Assembly: GCF_900604355.1 (NCBI RefSeq)
Contig: NZ_UWOE01000001.1
Location: 2,170,001 to 2,234,000, forward strand
Direction: 5' to 3'
From: Luxibacter massiliensis
Lineage (GTDB): Bacteria; Bacillota; Clostridia; Lachnospirales; Lachnospiraceae
DNA: 64,000 nt
Shown here: positions 43,616 through 52,518 of the stretch, piece after piece
How the letters are laid out: every line of letters begins with the position of its first letter
Numbering within the stretch: position 1 is the first letter of the stretch
Translations under genes and position numbers: made by a program
Notes under the pieces: model-generated
Databases searched by the model: none
Told to the model about the DNA's origin: nothing
Seen by the model: only the letters and a program-made list of their open reading frames with translations

Positions 43616-46147
43616 TTAAGACGAACATACCTCACAGTCTTCTACTTCCAGGCTCTTTGAGCGGATATAATATATGGTTTTGACCCCCTCCTCCCAGGCG
43701 AGAAGATATAAATCCAGCACTTTCCTGAAGGTATATTCATTTGTAATATATAAATTCATACTCTGGGCCTGGTCAATATGCCTCTGCCGTACTCCACATG
43801 CCCGCACAGACCAGGCCTGGTCAATATAATGGGCATTTTTATAGTACCAGAAGGTTTCCTGGGAAAGCTCCGGCGCCACTCTTGGCATCAGGCCATTTTT
43901 CTTTTCCTCCAGAAAATACCGGTTCATGACAGGATCCAAACCCGCTGTAGTTCCAGCTATGATGCTGGTGCTGCTGGTTGGCGCCACAGCCAGCAAATAT
44001 CCGTTCCTCAGTCCGTATTTTGCGATCTGGCCCCTAAGGCTGTCCCATCTTCCCCCTGTCAGTCCCCGCTTGTCAAAGTAAATGCCGCTCTGCCACTCGC
44101 TGCCCTCAAAGTAAGAATAGCTTCCTTTCTCTTTTGCCGTCCTTACACTGGCTTTTATAGCCGCATAGTGTATATCCCCAAACACCTTTTCTGCAAAAGC
44201 AAGGTGTTCTTCACTCTCCCATTTGATTTTATGTTTTGCCAGCATGTGGTGGTAGCCACTCACCCCCAGTCCGATAGGGCGGTATTTTTGGTTGTTGATT
44301 TGCGCGTATGGCACTGGGAAGAAATTAAGGTCAATCACATTGTCAAGGGCACGCACCGCACTTTCTGTAATTTCCTGCAGCTCCCCTTCATCCTCCAGGT
44401 TCATGTTTCCTAGGGAAAGGCTGGCTAAATTACACACCACAAATTCTCCAGGCTTTGTCACAGTCACAACCACTGTCTCTCCGTCGATTTCTTGTACCTG
44501 CTGCTGTACCTGTTCAATTTCACTCATATTTTGGGCAATTTCTGTACATAAATTACTGCAGTAGATCATGCCTCTGTGGCTGTTAGGGTTAGCACGGTTT
44601 ACTGCATCCCTGTTAAAGGTAAAGGGGGTCCCTGTCTCAACTGCGCTTTTAATAATTAAGCGAATAATATCTTTAATCGGTATGACTCTTTTTAAAATCC
44701 TGTTATCCTGGACACAGTCCTTATATTTCTGCTCCCATTCCTCCCCAAAACAGTCCTCCAGCGCATATCCTTTGACTGTCAATATCTCATGGGGGCACAT
44801 CATATACCAGTCACCATCGATATTTTCCTTAGCCTGCTTCCAAAAATAATCAGGATAACAGATTGCCGGGAATACATCATGTGCTTTCATCCTGTCGTCC
44901 CCGTTATTGGTCCGCAGATTTAGAAATTCCGGCAGATCCCGGTGCCACACATCCAGATAGACCGCCACAGCGCCCTGCCGCATCCCAAGCTGGTCTACTG
45001 CCACAGCCGTATCATTGGCCAGCCGTATCCAGCGGATCACGCCTCCTGCCGCCCCTTCAAAGCCTCGGATGGCGCTGCCGCTGGCCCTTACTTTTCCAAA
45101 ATACATCCCCATGCCCCCGCCAAATTTGCTGACCTTAGCAAAGTTATCGATGCTTCTGTAAATGCCGTCCAGGCTGTCAGGCACGGTATCGATAAAGCAG
45201 GAGGAAAGCTGGTGATAGGGTTTCCTTGCATTTGAGAGAGTTGGCGTGGCCATAGTCACTTTCTTTAGGCTCAGCATATCATAAAACCGCCTCACCCACT
45301 GGCTGCGGTTGGCCGTCTCCTTCATGGCAAGATGCATGGCAATCCCAAGAAACATTTCCTGGGGAGACTCCATAACGTCCCCCTGGCGGGTCCTGATGAT
45401 ATAACGTTCTATCAGGAGAGAAAGCCCTGAATATGTGAATAATTTGTCTCTCTCAGGCTGCAGCCAGCCTGCAAACAAATCCGCCTCTTCCTTTGTATAG
45501 TACTTCAAAATATAAGTCCCATACAGGCCTTCCTGGGACAAATATTCCAGCTTATCGCCAAAGCCAGCCAGATTTCTTTGTTCCATATTCCTTTTAAGCC
45601 GCCTTTCAAATTGTACCATCAAAAGCCTGGCCGCGATCATCTCCCATCTGGGAGCCTCCTGGGTTGTCAGCTCCACTGCCGCCTTTATCAGCATGGCCAG
45701 CTTTTCACTCTCACTTAAGTCCGTCTTCTCAAATGCCCTGAATTTTTTATATAGATGTTCCAGGCTGTACTCTTCCTCCTCAAACTCCTTCTGCACCTCA
45801 TGCAGTACCTTTTCCAGGGAAGGCATATGAGAGAATTTTTCCGCCAGCTTCTGCCGTTCCCTGCGGCGCCTTGCCCTGTCTTCCCGGTACAAGATAAAGC
45901 TCTTCAGCTCTTTATAATAATTCTCCTCCATCAGGGTCTGCTCCACCAGATCCTGAATCTCCTCCACAGATATCTGCTGCCTGTCCGGTATCTGTTCCTG
46001 AATTTTCCTTTCTACCCGGATCAGAAGCCGCCCTGCCTCTTCCTCGTCCAATTCATTTCCCACGCTTGTAAAGGCCAGGCTCACTGCCCTTTTTATTTTG
46101 CCGGGACAGTAACCCTCCTGTGTCCCGTTTCTTTTACTAATCTGCAT
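43616..46147 (-). CDS. nrdA: Ribonucleoside-diphosphate reductase alpha (large) subunit
   Basis: 843 aa. Seen: N-terminal ATP-cone (QISKRNGTQEGYCPGKIKRAV), then the reductase barrel with STSIIAGTTAGLDPV and YRPIGLGVSGYH, the active-site NxCxE-type region (SSNLCTEIAQ), and C-terminal CEVC redox Cys pair. ATG 46147 (GGAGAG upstream) chosen over the long open extension to 46297, which is leader DNA. The ATP cone implies dATP feedback inhibition. Confidence 0.95.
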   Translation of the reverse strand: MQISKRNGTQEGYCPGKIKRAVSLAFTSVGNELDEEEAGRLLIRVERKIQEQIPDRQQISVEEIQDLVEQTLMEENYYKELKSFILYREDRARRRRERQKLAEKFSHMPSLEKVLHEVQKEFEEEEYSLEHLYKKFRAFEKTDLSESEKLAMLIKAAVELTTQEAPRWEMIAARLLMVQFERRLKRNMEQRNLAGFGDKLEYLSQEGLYGTYILKYYTKEEADLFAGWLQPERDKLFTYSGLSLLIERYIIRTRQGDVMESPQEMFLGIAMHLAMKETANRSQWVRRFYDMLSLKKVTMATPTLSNARKPYHQLSSCFIDTVPDSLDGIYRSIDNFAKVSKFGGGMGMYFGKVRASGSAIRGFEGAAGGVIRWIRLANDTAVAVDQLGMRQGAVAVYLDVWHRDLPEFLNLRTNNGDDRMKAHDVFPAICYPDYFWKQAKENIDGDWYMMCPHEILTVKGYALEDCFGEEWEQKYKDCVQDNRILKRVIPIKDIIRLIIKSAVETGTPFTFNRDAVNRANPNSHRGMIYCSNLCTEIAQNMSEIEQVQQQVQEIDGETVVVTVTKPGEFVVCNLASLSLGNMNLEDEGELQEITESAVRALDNVIDLNFFPVPYAQINNQKYRPIGLGVSGYHHMLAKHKIKWESEEHLAFAEKVFGDIHYAAIKASVRTAKEKGSYSYFEGSEWQSGIYFDKRGLTGGRWDSLRGQIAKYGLRNGYLLAVAPTSSTSIIAGTTAGLDPVMNRYFLEEKKNGLMPRVAPELSQETFWYYKNAHYIDQAWSVRACGVRQRHIDQAQSMNLYITNEYTFRKVLDLYLLAWEEGVKTIYYIRSKSLEVEDCEVCSS

Positions 46148-46184
46148 AACCTCTCTCCAATACCATTTATTGATGCTGCCATCA

Positions 46185-46213
46185 ATATTAACACAAGATA
46201 TAGTTATATTCAA
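46185..46213 (-). promoter_or_regulatory. nrdA promoter with an NrdR-like box in the spacer
   Basis: Minus strand TTGAAT (46208-46213), 17-nt spacer, TAATAT (46185-46190). The spacer holds ACACAAGATATAGTTA on the plus strand (46191-46206), 13 of 16 bases matching the palindromic NrdR box consensus. Only one clear box is visible, whereas NrdR often uses two. Confidence 0.6.
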
Positions 46214-46304
46214 TCTTATTTTTTCTGTAAAATATTTGATTACACGGACAAGCCGGGAGAACCTTTTAATCCCCCCCCGCAAGCCAGGCCGCTGCATAGG
46301 AAAA

Positions 46305-46338
46305 GGATTCTCCCCAGTCCAAACCCCGGGGAGAATCC
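46305..46338 (-). terminator. Terminator candidate downstream of the ZIP transporter
   Basis: GGATTCTCCCC (46305-46315) and GGGGAGAATCC (46328-46338) form an 11-bp stem, followed on the minus strand by TTTTCC. Confidence 0.65.
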
Positions 46339-46431
46339 CTGTCTATACCCGCACTGCAGATAAAACCGTATATAATTTATCTGTCCCAGGGTACCCCTTC
46401 ATCCACACTCCCAGGTATAGTTTGTATACTC

Positions 46432-47214
46432 CTATCCCAGGGCCACATCCAATATCATCATCAGCGTAAAACCTATAGCTACCCCCACTGTGCTTATATT
46501 CGTGTGGGGTTCTGCCTGGGCCTCTGGTATCAGCTCCTCCACCACCACATAAATCATGGCGCCTGCCGCAAAAGCAAGTAAATAGGGAAGGATAGGCACT
46601 ACAAATGTGGTTAAAAGGATAGTCAGGACCGCCGCCACAGGCTCCACCACGCCAGATAGTGTCCCATATAAAAAGGATCTCCCTTTAGATACCCCCTCGC
46701 CCCTAAGAGGCATAGAAATAATTGCCCCCTCCGGAAAATTCTGGATGGCAATGCCAATGGACAATGCAAAAGCGCCTGCCAGTGATATCATGGTATTCCC
46801 TGCTGCCAATCCGGCGAAAGTTACACCCACCGCCATACCCTCCGGTATATTATGCAGTGTAACCGCCAGCACAAGCATGGTAGTCTTTTTTAGATTGGAT
46901 TTTACCCCTTCCGGTTCCTGCCCATTCAGGTGCATATGTGGCGTCACTGTATCTAACAGAAGTAAAAACCCCATGCCAAGCAAAAAACCAGCCGCTGCAG
47001 GCAGCCATGCCGCATGTCCGTTCTCCTCAGCCATCTCAATGGCTGGGATTAAAAGCGACCATACAGAAGCAGCCATCATGACGCCTGATGCAAACCCCAA
47101 AAGAGCTTTCTGCAGTTTTTCATTCATTTTCCCCCGCATGAAGAACACCATGCCCGATCCAAGGGTTGTTCCTGCAAACGGGATGAATATCCCAATCAGC
47201 ATATTTTGATTCAT
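46432..47214 (-). CDS. ZIP-family divalent metal transporter (ZupT-like)
   Basis: 260 aa, about eight transmembrane helices. Seen: the metal-site signature HNIPEGMAVGVTFAG, ASGVMMAASVWSLLIPAIE near the start and IQNFPEGAIISMP. Imports Zn2+ and other divalent metals. Start uncertain but short alternatives are few; the promoter is at 47351-47380. Confidence 0.9.
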   Translation of the reverse strand: MNQNMLIGIFIPFAGTTLGSGMVFFMRGKMNEKLQKALLGFASGVMMAASVWSLLIPAIEMAEENGHAAWLPAAAGFLLGMGFLLLLDTVTPHMHLNGQEPEGVKSNLKKTTMLVLAVTLHNIPEGMAVGVTFAGLAAGNTMISLAGAFALSIGIAIQNFPEGAIISMPLRGEGVSKGRSFLYGTLSGVVEPVAAVLTILLTTFVVPILPYLLAFAAGAMIYVVVEELIPEAQAEPHTNISTVGVAIGFTLMMILDVALG

Positions 47215-47350
47215 GTTCTTTCCCCCATATACTTTACAGGGGTGCCCCGTTATATGTCCGGTGCATCCCTGTATATGTATGATTTATACTTACTAAACAA
47301 CCTGCTCCGGTTACAGTCTGCTGCGCCCGGGCAGTTATGTCCATGAATCT

Positions 47351-47380
47351 ATCTTATGCTTGAATGCTCATATTTGTCAA
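47351..47380 (-). promoter_or_regulatory. Promoter of the ZIP transporter gene
   Basis: Minus strand TTGACA (47375-47380), 18-nt spacer, TAAGAT (47351-47356). It abuts the flavodoxin stop codon. Confidence 0.6.
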
Positions 47381-47386
47381 CAAAAT

Positions 47387-47818
47387 TTATGTAAGCTCTG
47401 CCAGCTCCTTTCCTGCTGCCCTGCATTCTTTGCAGGCATCATCGTCCGGGGCCTCATTGGCAATAATTCCCTCCTCACGGGTCAATACTGCACCAGCCTC
47501 CTTCATCCGCTGCGCCCAGTCCCGCATCCACTCTCCATCGCCCCATCCATAGGATCCAAAAAGTAAAACATGTTTTCCTGCAGCAAGTGGGAGCAGCGCT
47601 TCTACGAGAGGCTCCATCTCTGTCTCCTCCAATTGTTCAGCCCCCATAGACGGGCATCCAAGGGCAAAAACATTTTCCTGTGCCAGGCTGGCTGCATCCG
47701 CCGCACTGGCTTCCAAAAGCCTTGCCTTGCCCCCGCCCTCTTCAATCCCTTTAGCAACCTCCTGCGCCATTGCCTCCGTATTTCCTGTTCCACTCCAATA
47801 TACTACTGATATATCCAT
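47387..47818 (-). CDS. Flavodoxin
   Basis: 143 aa, FMN-binding electron carrier that can substitute for ferredoxin under iron limitation. Seen: phosphate loop VVYWSGTGNTEAMA, GCPSMGAEQLEE and FGSYGWGDGEWM. It overlaps DUF3793 by 16 nt, so the two are co-translated from an iron-responsive-looking promoter. Confidence 0.93.
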   Translation of the reverse strand: MDISVVYWSGTGNTEAMAQEVAKGIEEGGGKARLLEASAADAASLAQENVFALGCPSMGAEQLEETEMEPLVEALLPLAAGKHVLLFGSYGWGDGEWMRDWAQRMKEAGAVLTREEGIIANEAPDDDACKECRAAGKELAELT

Positions 47819-48420
47819 TCTGATACCTCCTGATTCCGAGCAATGTCCTGTATGCTCTTGCCTGTTAGAAACTCATTGACCGCCCATACCCTGGCCTGGT
47901 CAAATTCATTGAAAATCAATCTCGCCCTGGCTGGATTACTGTATACTTTCCAATAACCCAGCAATAAATATCCATGTCCTGCATTTTCAATAAACCCTCT
48001 TACATCCTCTATGGGATATCCCAGAAAAATGCCGATTTCATGAGGGAATTCCTGGTTCTTCGCGGAACGCGCAAGTATACGTACAGATAAGAGATCCAGC
48101 ATTTCTTCCAGTTTCATCTGCGAATAGCCGAATGTACTGATAAAGCTTCGGATCCCAACCCTGTTCAGATACTGGGCAAGCACCTCCCTGCGGTAAAATA
48201 AAACCAGGCATTTGCCGTCTGTTTCAGACAGTTTTTTGAAAGAGATGCCGGTTCCTTTCAGAACAGATGCTAACCCGTCATACATAGCGCTGCTGACAGT
48301 GATCCCACATGATACTTTCAGGCCTTTCAGAAAATGTGCACATTGAAGCACAATCTGAAATCTTAATTTCAATCCCATATCCTCATGTTTGAAAAAGTAA
48401 GACAATACTTCTGCAGGCAT
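47803..48420 (-). CDS. DUF3793-family protein
   Basis: 205 aa. Seen: ECAHFLKGLKVS-type region (QCAHFLKGLKVSCGIT), YRREVLAQYLN, FPHEIGIFLGYPIEDVRGFI and YWKVYSNPARARLIFNEFDQAR, the recognisable pattern of DUF3793 proteins of Clostridia. Function unknown; the family often sits beside flavodoxins. ATG 48420 has AAGGAGGG upstream. Cytosolic by appearance. Confidence 0.8.
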   Translation of the reverse strand: MPAEVLSYFFKHEDMGLKLRFQIVLQCAHFLKGLKVSCGITVSSAMYDGLASVLKGTGISFKKLSETDGKCLVLFYRREVLAQYLNRVGIRSFISTFGYSQMKLEEMLDLLSVRILARSAKNQEFPHEIGIFLGYPIEDVRGFIENAGHGYLLLGYWKVYSNPARARLIFNEFDQARVWAVNEFLTGKSIQDIARNQEVSEWIYQ

Positions 48421-48433
48421 AACACCCTCCTTA

Positions 48434-48452
48434 AATGATTATGATTCTCAAT
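48434..48452. promoter_or_regulatory. Fur-like box 1 (near the DUF3793 start)
   Basis: AATGATTATGATTCTCAAT resembles the Fur consensus GATAATGATTCTCATT. It lies a few bases upstream of the DUF3793 ribosome binding site, downstream of a TTGAAT-17-TAAGAT promoter. Confidence 0.6.
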
Positions 48453-48496
48453 TTATTCAATCTTATCATACACGTATTTAATATTCAATCTTATCA

Positions 48497-48516
48497 AATG
48501 ATAATTATTCTCATTT
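48497..48516. promoter_or_regulatory. Fur-like box 2 (between the divergent promoters)
   Basis: AATGATAATTATTCTCATTT matches the Fur consensus (TGATAATTATTCTCA) better than box 1. It lies between the DUF3793 promoter and the P-loop gene promoter, so both could be iron-regulated. Confidence 0.65.
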
Positions 48517-48547
48517 ATAATTTTGTGCAATTTATATGCTTTTTTAG

Positions 48548-48576
48548 TTGTTACTGATAACTCTTTAGTGTATAAT
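48548..48576 (+). promoter_or_regulatory. Promoter of the small P-loop gene
   Basis: TTGTTA (48548-48553), 17-nt spacer, TATAAT (48571-48576), 60 nt before the start codon. Confidence 0.7.
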
Positions 48577-48636
48577 GAACTTAAGTATTTGAGCATTGAG
48601 CAGCCTCAAAAAATATACATAAAGGAGAGATTCGCC

Positions 48637-49059
48637 ATGGTAAATTTAGTAACAGGCCCAAAAGGCAGCGGAAAAACACAGCAAATGATTGAACTTGCAA
48701 ACGAGAAGGTGAAAACTTCCAATGGAAACGTAGTGTTAGTTAAAAAGAGTCATCGCGATACATACAGCGTAGATTTTAATATTCGTGCAATCTGTATGGC
48801 AGATTACAAAGATATTACAACTCTCGAAGAGTTTATTGGTTTTATATATGGCATGGTTGCCGGCAACCATGACATTGAAACAATTTTTATTGACGGAGTA
48901 CTTAAGCAGGCTGATATTACCCTGGACAGTCTCCCTGATTTCCTCGAAAAGCTGAATAAGATTTCCAAAGAAAATAATATTGAATTCTACATCAGCGTCA
49001 GTGCTGAAAAGAAAGATATACCGAATATAGATTCTCCGGACTATACCGTTCTTAATTAG
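48637..49059 (+). CDS. Small P-loop NTPase of unknown function
   Basis: 140 aa. Seen: Walker A in LVTGPKGSGKTQQMIELA and Walker B-like FIDGV, with no other domain. Reduced thymidylate/AAA-type fold is possible. ATG 48637 has AAAGGAGA upstream. Divergent to DUF3793-flavodoxin and near the Fur boxes; ended by a 17-bp terminator. Confidence 0.75.
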   Translation: MVNLVTGPKGSGKTQQMIELANEKVKTSNGNVVLVKKSHRDTYSVDFNIRAICMADYKDITTLEEFIGFIYGMVAGNHDIETIFIDGVLKQADITLDSLPDFLEKLNKISKENNIEFYISVSAEKKDIPNIDSPDYTVLN

Positions 49060-49170
49060 GTTTCGGCCAGCCAGTACAGCGTGCCAGGCTCCGGCTTGGC
49101 AGCGTCATGGATTGGATATCCCGGCGGGACGGGTGTGGATTTATCTGTTTGCCCCGCTGTTTTGCTAAAG

Positions 49171-49222
49171 ATAAGAGGGTGCATGGGACGGCATTAGCTG
49201 CCCCATGCACCCTCTTATTTTT
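49171..49222. terminator. Strong bidirectional terminator
   Basis: 17-bp perfect stem, arms 49171-49187 and 49202-49218, extended on both sides by a partly paired CTAAA/TTTAG, with T5 on the plus strand. Serves the P-loop gene and the convergent membrane protein gene. Confidence 0.92.
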
Positions 49223-49282
49223 AGCAGTTTTTAATTTTTCATTCCTTCTTTTCAGATACACTCTGGATAAAATCCACATCTC

Positions 49283-50941
49283 TTATTCTTCTGCCTGCTC
49301 CTCTGTCCCTTCTACGGCAGCAGCAGGTTTATCTGAACCCTTTCCGTTTAAAGACAGGACAGTATTTGTCTCATCCCCTCTTTTGAATTCAACTGTCACC
49401 TCTTCTCCCACTTCACATTTAATAATGTCTATAAACTCTACGACAGATACATCAAATATATCATCAGAGCCTTCCAGCATAATATAATAATGGGAGTTGC
49501 CGTCAATAACTCCTTGTGCAATTTTAGTTATCTTAGCCGTAATTGTCTCTACCTCGCGGGTATCCTTTTCCACCTCCTTGATGCCGTTTTCATACATCAG
49601 GTTGGTGTAAGCCTCCTCACACGCACTCACCGTGTCCCCGATGGCCACAATCTGATATTTCTGGACGTTCACCATTGCGTACTTCTTCACCAGGCCGGCA
49701 TCATCTTTCAGAGCTATGAAGTACGTAGGCTCGCCTGATATATTCAGGAGAAGAGGGAACGTAGCTTTATATTTCAGATTCTGTACCTGCCCCTCGGCGG
49801 AGGACATAGCCGACTCTTCAGTAGCTCCCTCTACTCCATAAAATTTTGTCTCCATGGTCCTCTGATTCATAAGGACAAAGCCTACATTAGACTGATCCCC
49901 GCTGACTGAAGTCACGCCAGTATATACCCATACATCGTCATCAATAGCAAGGTAATTGTATCCGCTTGTTGTGCGCAGGCAGTCTTTTTGCCCCAGGACA
50001 CTATTAAAATACCCATGCTTTAAAGTTCCATAATAATCATATAGCTGAACCAGAAGATCCGCCGAATATGCCCGGTCAATCCATTCTGGGGCGTCTTCTA
50101 TCTTATAATCCACAGTCTCGCCTGTAACCGCATTACATAACACGACACGGCCCACAGTTGTACCGCCAAACAGGCCAATATTAAATTTTTTGACAGGGCA
50201 TATCCAATAAGGCACGCCATTGTCATCAATCTCAAAACTTAAATCGTTAAAAATATACGTAGGGTATTTAAACCGCAGATGCCGGTAAATATTCCTGTTA
50301 AAATGGTCGCTTGTAGTATATTTCATGCCTTCATCCAGCTTCACAAGCTCCGTATTCTGATTCGCCATATCTATCTTGATATAGGCAGGGATGCCTTCCT
50401 TCTGGTTAGTCAGCCACTTTATTAAACTGGCATACTTCAGAGGGGAAACCCGCACAGGCTGATCCTGGTAGTTAATTTGGCTGTACAGCTCATCCACCTC
50501 AAACTGGGAAACCATATCCACCATACTGCCCATCTTCCTGTTTCCTAGGATAGCTGCTGAATCCCTGTCAAGGAGAGGAATCTGGTCAAAAGACAGCTCC
50601 TCAATGTCTTTCGCAAATTCTCCATCCTTTACGTCCAAAAGCTGCTGGTATTTTTTCGCATTTACGATGGGGGATGAAAGAAGCGTCCCTACAAGGTACA
50701 CCGCAACCACCAAAAACAAAACGCCCAATATAGCTTTCAGTCCTTTAGATTCCTTCAGCTCATAGCGGTTTAAACGCTTCCGCCGTACATATACCGCGGC
50801 TACAAGTACAATTACGATAATCAGAAACACCCAGAAATCAGAAGAGTGTATATTGATTGCAGGCAGTGCCGCATAATAGTAGACTGCTGCCGCAAGGATA
50901 ACCCCCAGAATAGCCAGCAGCCTGATTTTTCCTTTTTTCAT
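49283..50941 (-). CDS. Conserved membrane protein of unknown function
   Basis: 552 aa. Seen: three hydrophobic segments in the first 100 residues (LLAILGVILAAAVYYYAA, FWVFLIIVIVLVAAVYV, AILGVLFLVVAVYLVGTLL), then a large extracytoplasmic region with no recognised catalytic motif (LRFKYPTYIFNDLSFEID; WICPVKKFNIGLFGGTTVGR; YDYYGTLKHGYFNSVLG), ending in an acidic tail. The C-terminal part (~residues 455-535) looks like a small beta domain. Likely a cell-envelope protein; no function assigned. Confidence 0.65.
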   Translation of the reverse strand: MKKGKIRLLAILGVILAAAVYYYAALPAINIHSSDFWVFLIIVIVLVAAVYVRRKRLNRYELKESKGLKAILGVLFLVVAVYLVGTLLSSPIVNAKKYQQLLDVKDGEFAKDIEELSFDQIPLLDRDSAAILGNRKMGSMVDMVSQFEVDELYSQINYQDQPVRVSPLKYASLIKWLTNQKEGIPAYIKIDMANQNTELVKLDEGMKYTTSDHFNRNIYRHLRFKYPTYIFNDLSFEIDDNGVPYWICPVKKFNIGLFGGTTVGRVVLCNAVTGETVDYKIEDAPEWIDRAYSADLLVQLYDYYGTLKHGYFNSVLGQKDCLRTTSGYNYLAIDDDVWVYTGVTSVSGDQSNVGFVLMNQRTMETKFYGVEGATEESAMSSAEGQVQNLKYKATFPLLLNISGEPTYFIALKDDAGLVKKYAMVNVQKYQIVAIGDTVSACEEAYTNLMYENGIKEVEKDTREVETITAKITKIAQGVIDGNSHYYIMLEGSDDIFDVSVVEFIDIIKCEVGEEVTVEFKRGDETNTVLSLNGKGSDKPAAAVEGTEEQAEE

Positions 50942-51062
50942 TCTCTTTCCATCACCTTTCTTGTTCTGTTGACAGCTGCTTAAACCCTACCTTGCCCCTG
51001 CCATTTACACTCCCCTGCCAAACTTTTATATAGATCATAAAAGCCGCCCCTATATATCCCGC

Positions 51063-52508
51063 CTAAAATTTTCTGCGCCATAAATCTGGTGACAGAAGAA
51101 GCAGGTACGGGAAAATCTCCAGCCTACCCACAAGCATATCCAGGCAAAAAACAATCTTCGCCAACGCCGAAAACTCATAAAAATTTTCTACCGGCCCTGC
51201 CAGTGAAATACCCGGCCCTACATTATTCAATGTTGTCAGCACGGCGCTGAAGGAAGTTGCAAAGTCAAAGTTATCGATAGAGACTAGCAAAACAGAACCC
51301 ATTAAAATCAGAATGTAGCAAATAAAGTAAATATATACATTATGCACTGTATCTCTGTTTATTTTTTTCCCGTTTATTTTTACTACAGTCACAGATTTGG
51401 GGTGGAGCATATGTTTAATCTCCTGCCTTACACTCTTTAACAATATCAAAAGACGGGAGACTTTGATGCCGCCCCCGGTAGACCCGGCACATGCGCCCAC
51501 CACCATCAGAGACAGCAGGACTGTCTTTGACAGCTCAGGCCATAAATTATAGTCTGCTGTATAAAATCCTGTGGTCGTGATAACAGACCCTACCTGGAAG
51601 GAGGCATAGCGGAATGCATGGACAATATTCTCATACATCCCCAGCACATTTATACTTATGACTGCGACAGAAACCAGGATAATCCCCAGATAGACATGCA
51701 TCTCCTCATTCTTAAGGGCAGCCTTCCAATTCTTCATTCGGATTAAAAAATAAAGATTAAAATTTATGCCAAACAAAATCATAAAAACGGTAATTACCCC
51801 ATCTATGTATGCACTGTCATAGAAGCTGACGCTGGCATTCCTGTTTGAAAACCCGCCGGTTCCCGCCGTACTAAATGAGTGGATCAGTGCATCATAAAAA
51901 TCCATCCCGCCAAAAAGCAGAAATACAACCTCCACTGCCGTCAGCACAAAGTACATAGAATAGAGTATCCTGGCAGTCCGCCTTGCTTTTGGGACAAGTT
52001 TGTCAGCCTCAGGCCCGGGAACCTCAGCACGCATCAGATGCATAGAATTATCATCATCCAGCGATGTCAGCATCATGACAAAGACGAGAACCCCCATCCC
52101 TCCTATCCAGTGCGTCAGGCACCTCCAGAACTGCATTCCCCGGGGCAGGGCCTCAATATCTACAAGTATGGTGGATCCAGTTGTCGTAAACCCTGAGACA
52201 GTCTCAAAAAAGGCATCCAGGTAATCTGGTATGGTCCCTGAAATAAAAAAGGGCATTGCCCCAAAAAGGGACCACAAAATCCAGGCCGAACCGACGATTA
52301 CCAGGCCTTCCTTCCCGTAAATCCTTTTGTTTTCCGGCGCCTTCCTCCCGAACAAAAGGAATATAAGACAAAGGACGGCGCTGACTATCAAAAAAGTAAC
52401 CCCGCTTTTTTCTTTATATATAAATGCAACCAGCGCTGGAATCAAAAGAAGCGCACTCTCTACTCCCAGCATTTTCCCGATAATAAAAACTGTCATTCTA
52501 TAATTCAT
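51063..52508 (-). CDS. trkH: TrkH-type K+ uptake channel
   Basis: 482 aa. Seen: four selectivity-filter-like loops (GFTTTGST, AGTGGFSN, TTGFYTADY, TLNNVGPG), each within a pore-helix unit, and ten or so transmembrane helices. Start ATG 52508, 10 nt after trkA ends; an in-frame GTG/ATG further up would overlap trkA. Works with TrkA. Confidence 0.93.
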   Translation of the reverse strand: MNYRMTVFIIGKMLGVESALLLIPALVAFIYKEKSGVTFLIVSAVLCLIFLLFGRKAPENKRIYGKEGLVIVGSAWILWSLFGAMPFFISGTIPDYLDAFFETVSGFTTTGSTILVDIEALPRGMQFWRCLTHWIGGMGVLVFVMMLTSLDDDNSMHLMRAEVPGPEADKLVPKARRTARILYSMYFVLTAVEVVFLLFGGMDFYDALIHSFSTAGTGGFSNRNASVSFYDSAYIDGVITVFMILFGINFNLYFLIRMKNWKAALKNEEMHVYLGIILVSVAVISINVLGMYENIVHAFRYASFQVGSVITTTGFYTADYNLWPELSKTVLLSLMVVGACAGSTGGGIKVSRLLILLKSVRQEIKHMLHPKSVTVVKINGKKINRDTVHNVYIYFICYILILMGSVLLVSIDNFDFATSFSAVLTTLNNVGPGISLAGPVENFYEFSALAKIVFCLDMLVGRLEIFPYLLLLSPDLWRRKF

Positions 52509-52518
52509 TTGTACATAC

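Noticed and set aside
49052..49279. 75-codon frame across the 49171-49222 hairpin
   Set aside because: It reads through a terminator and lacks a ribosome binding site.
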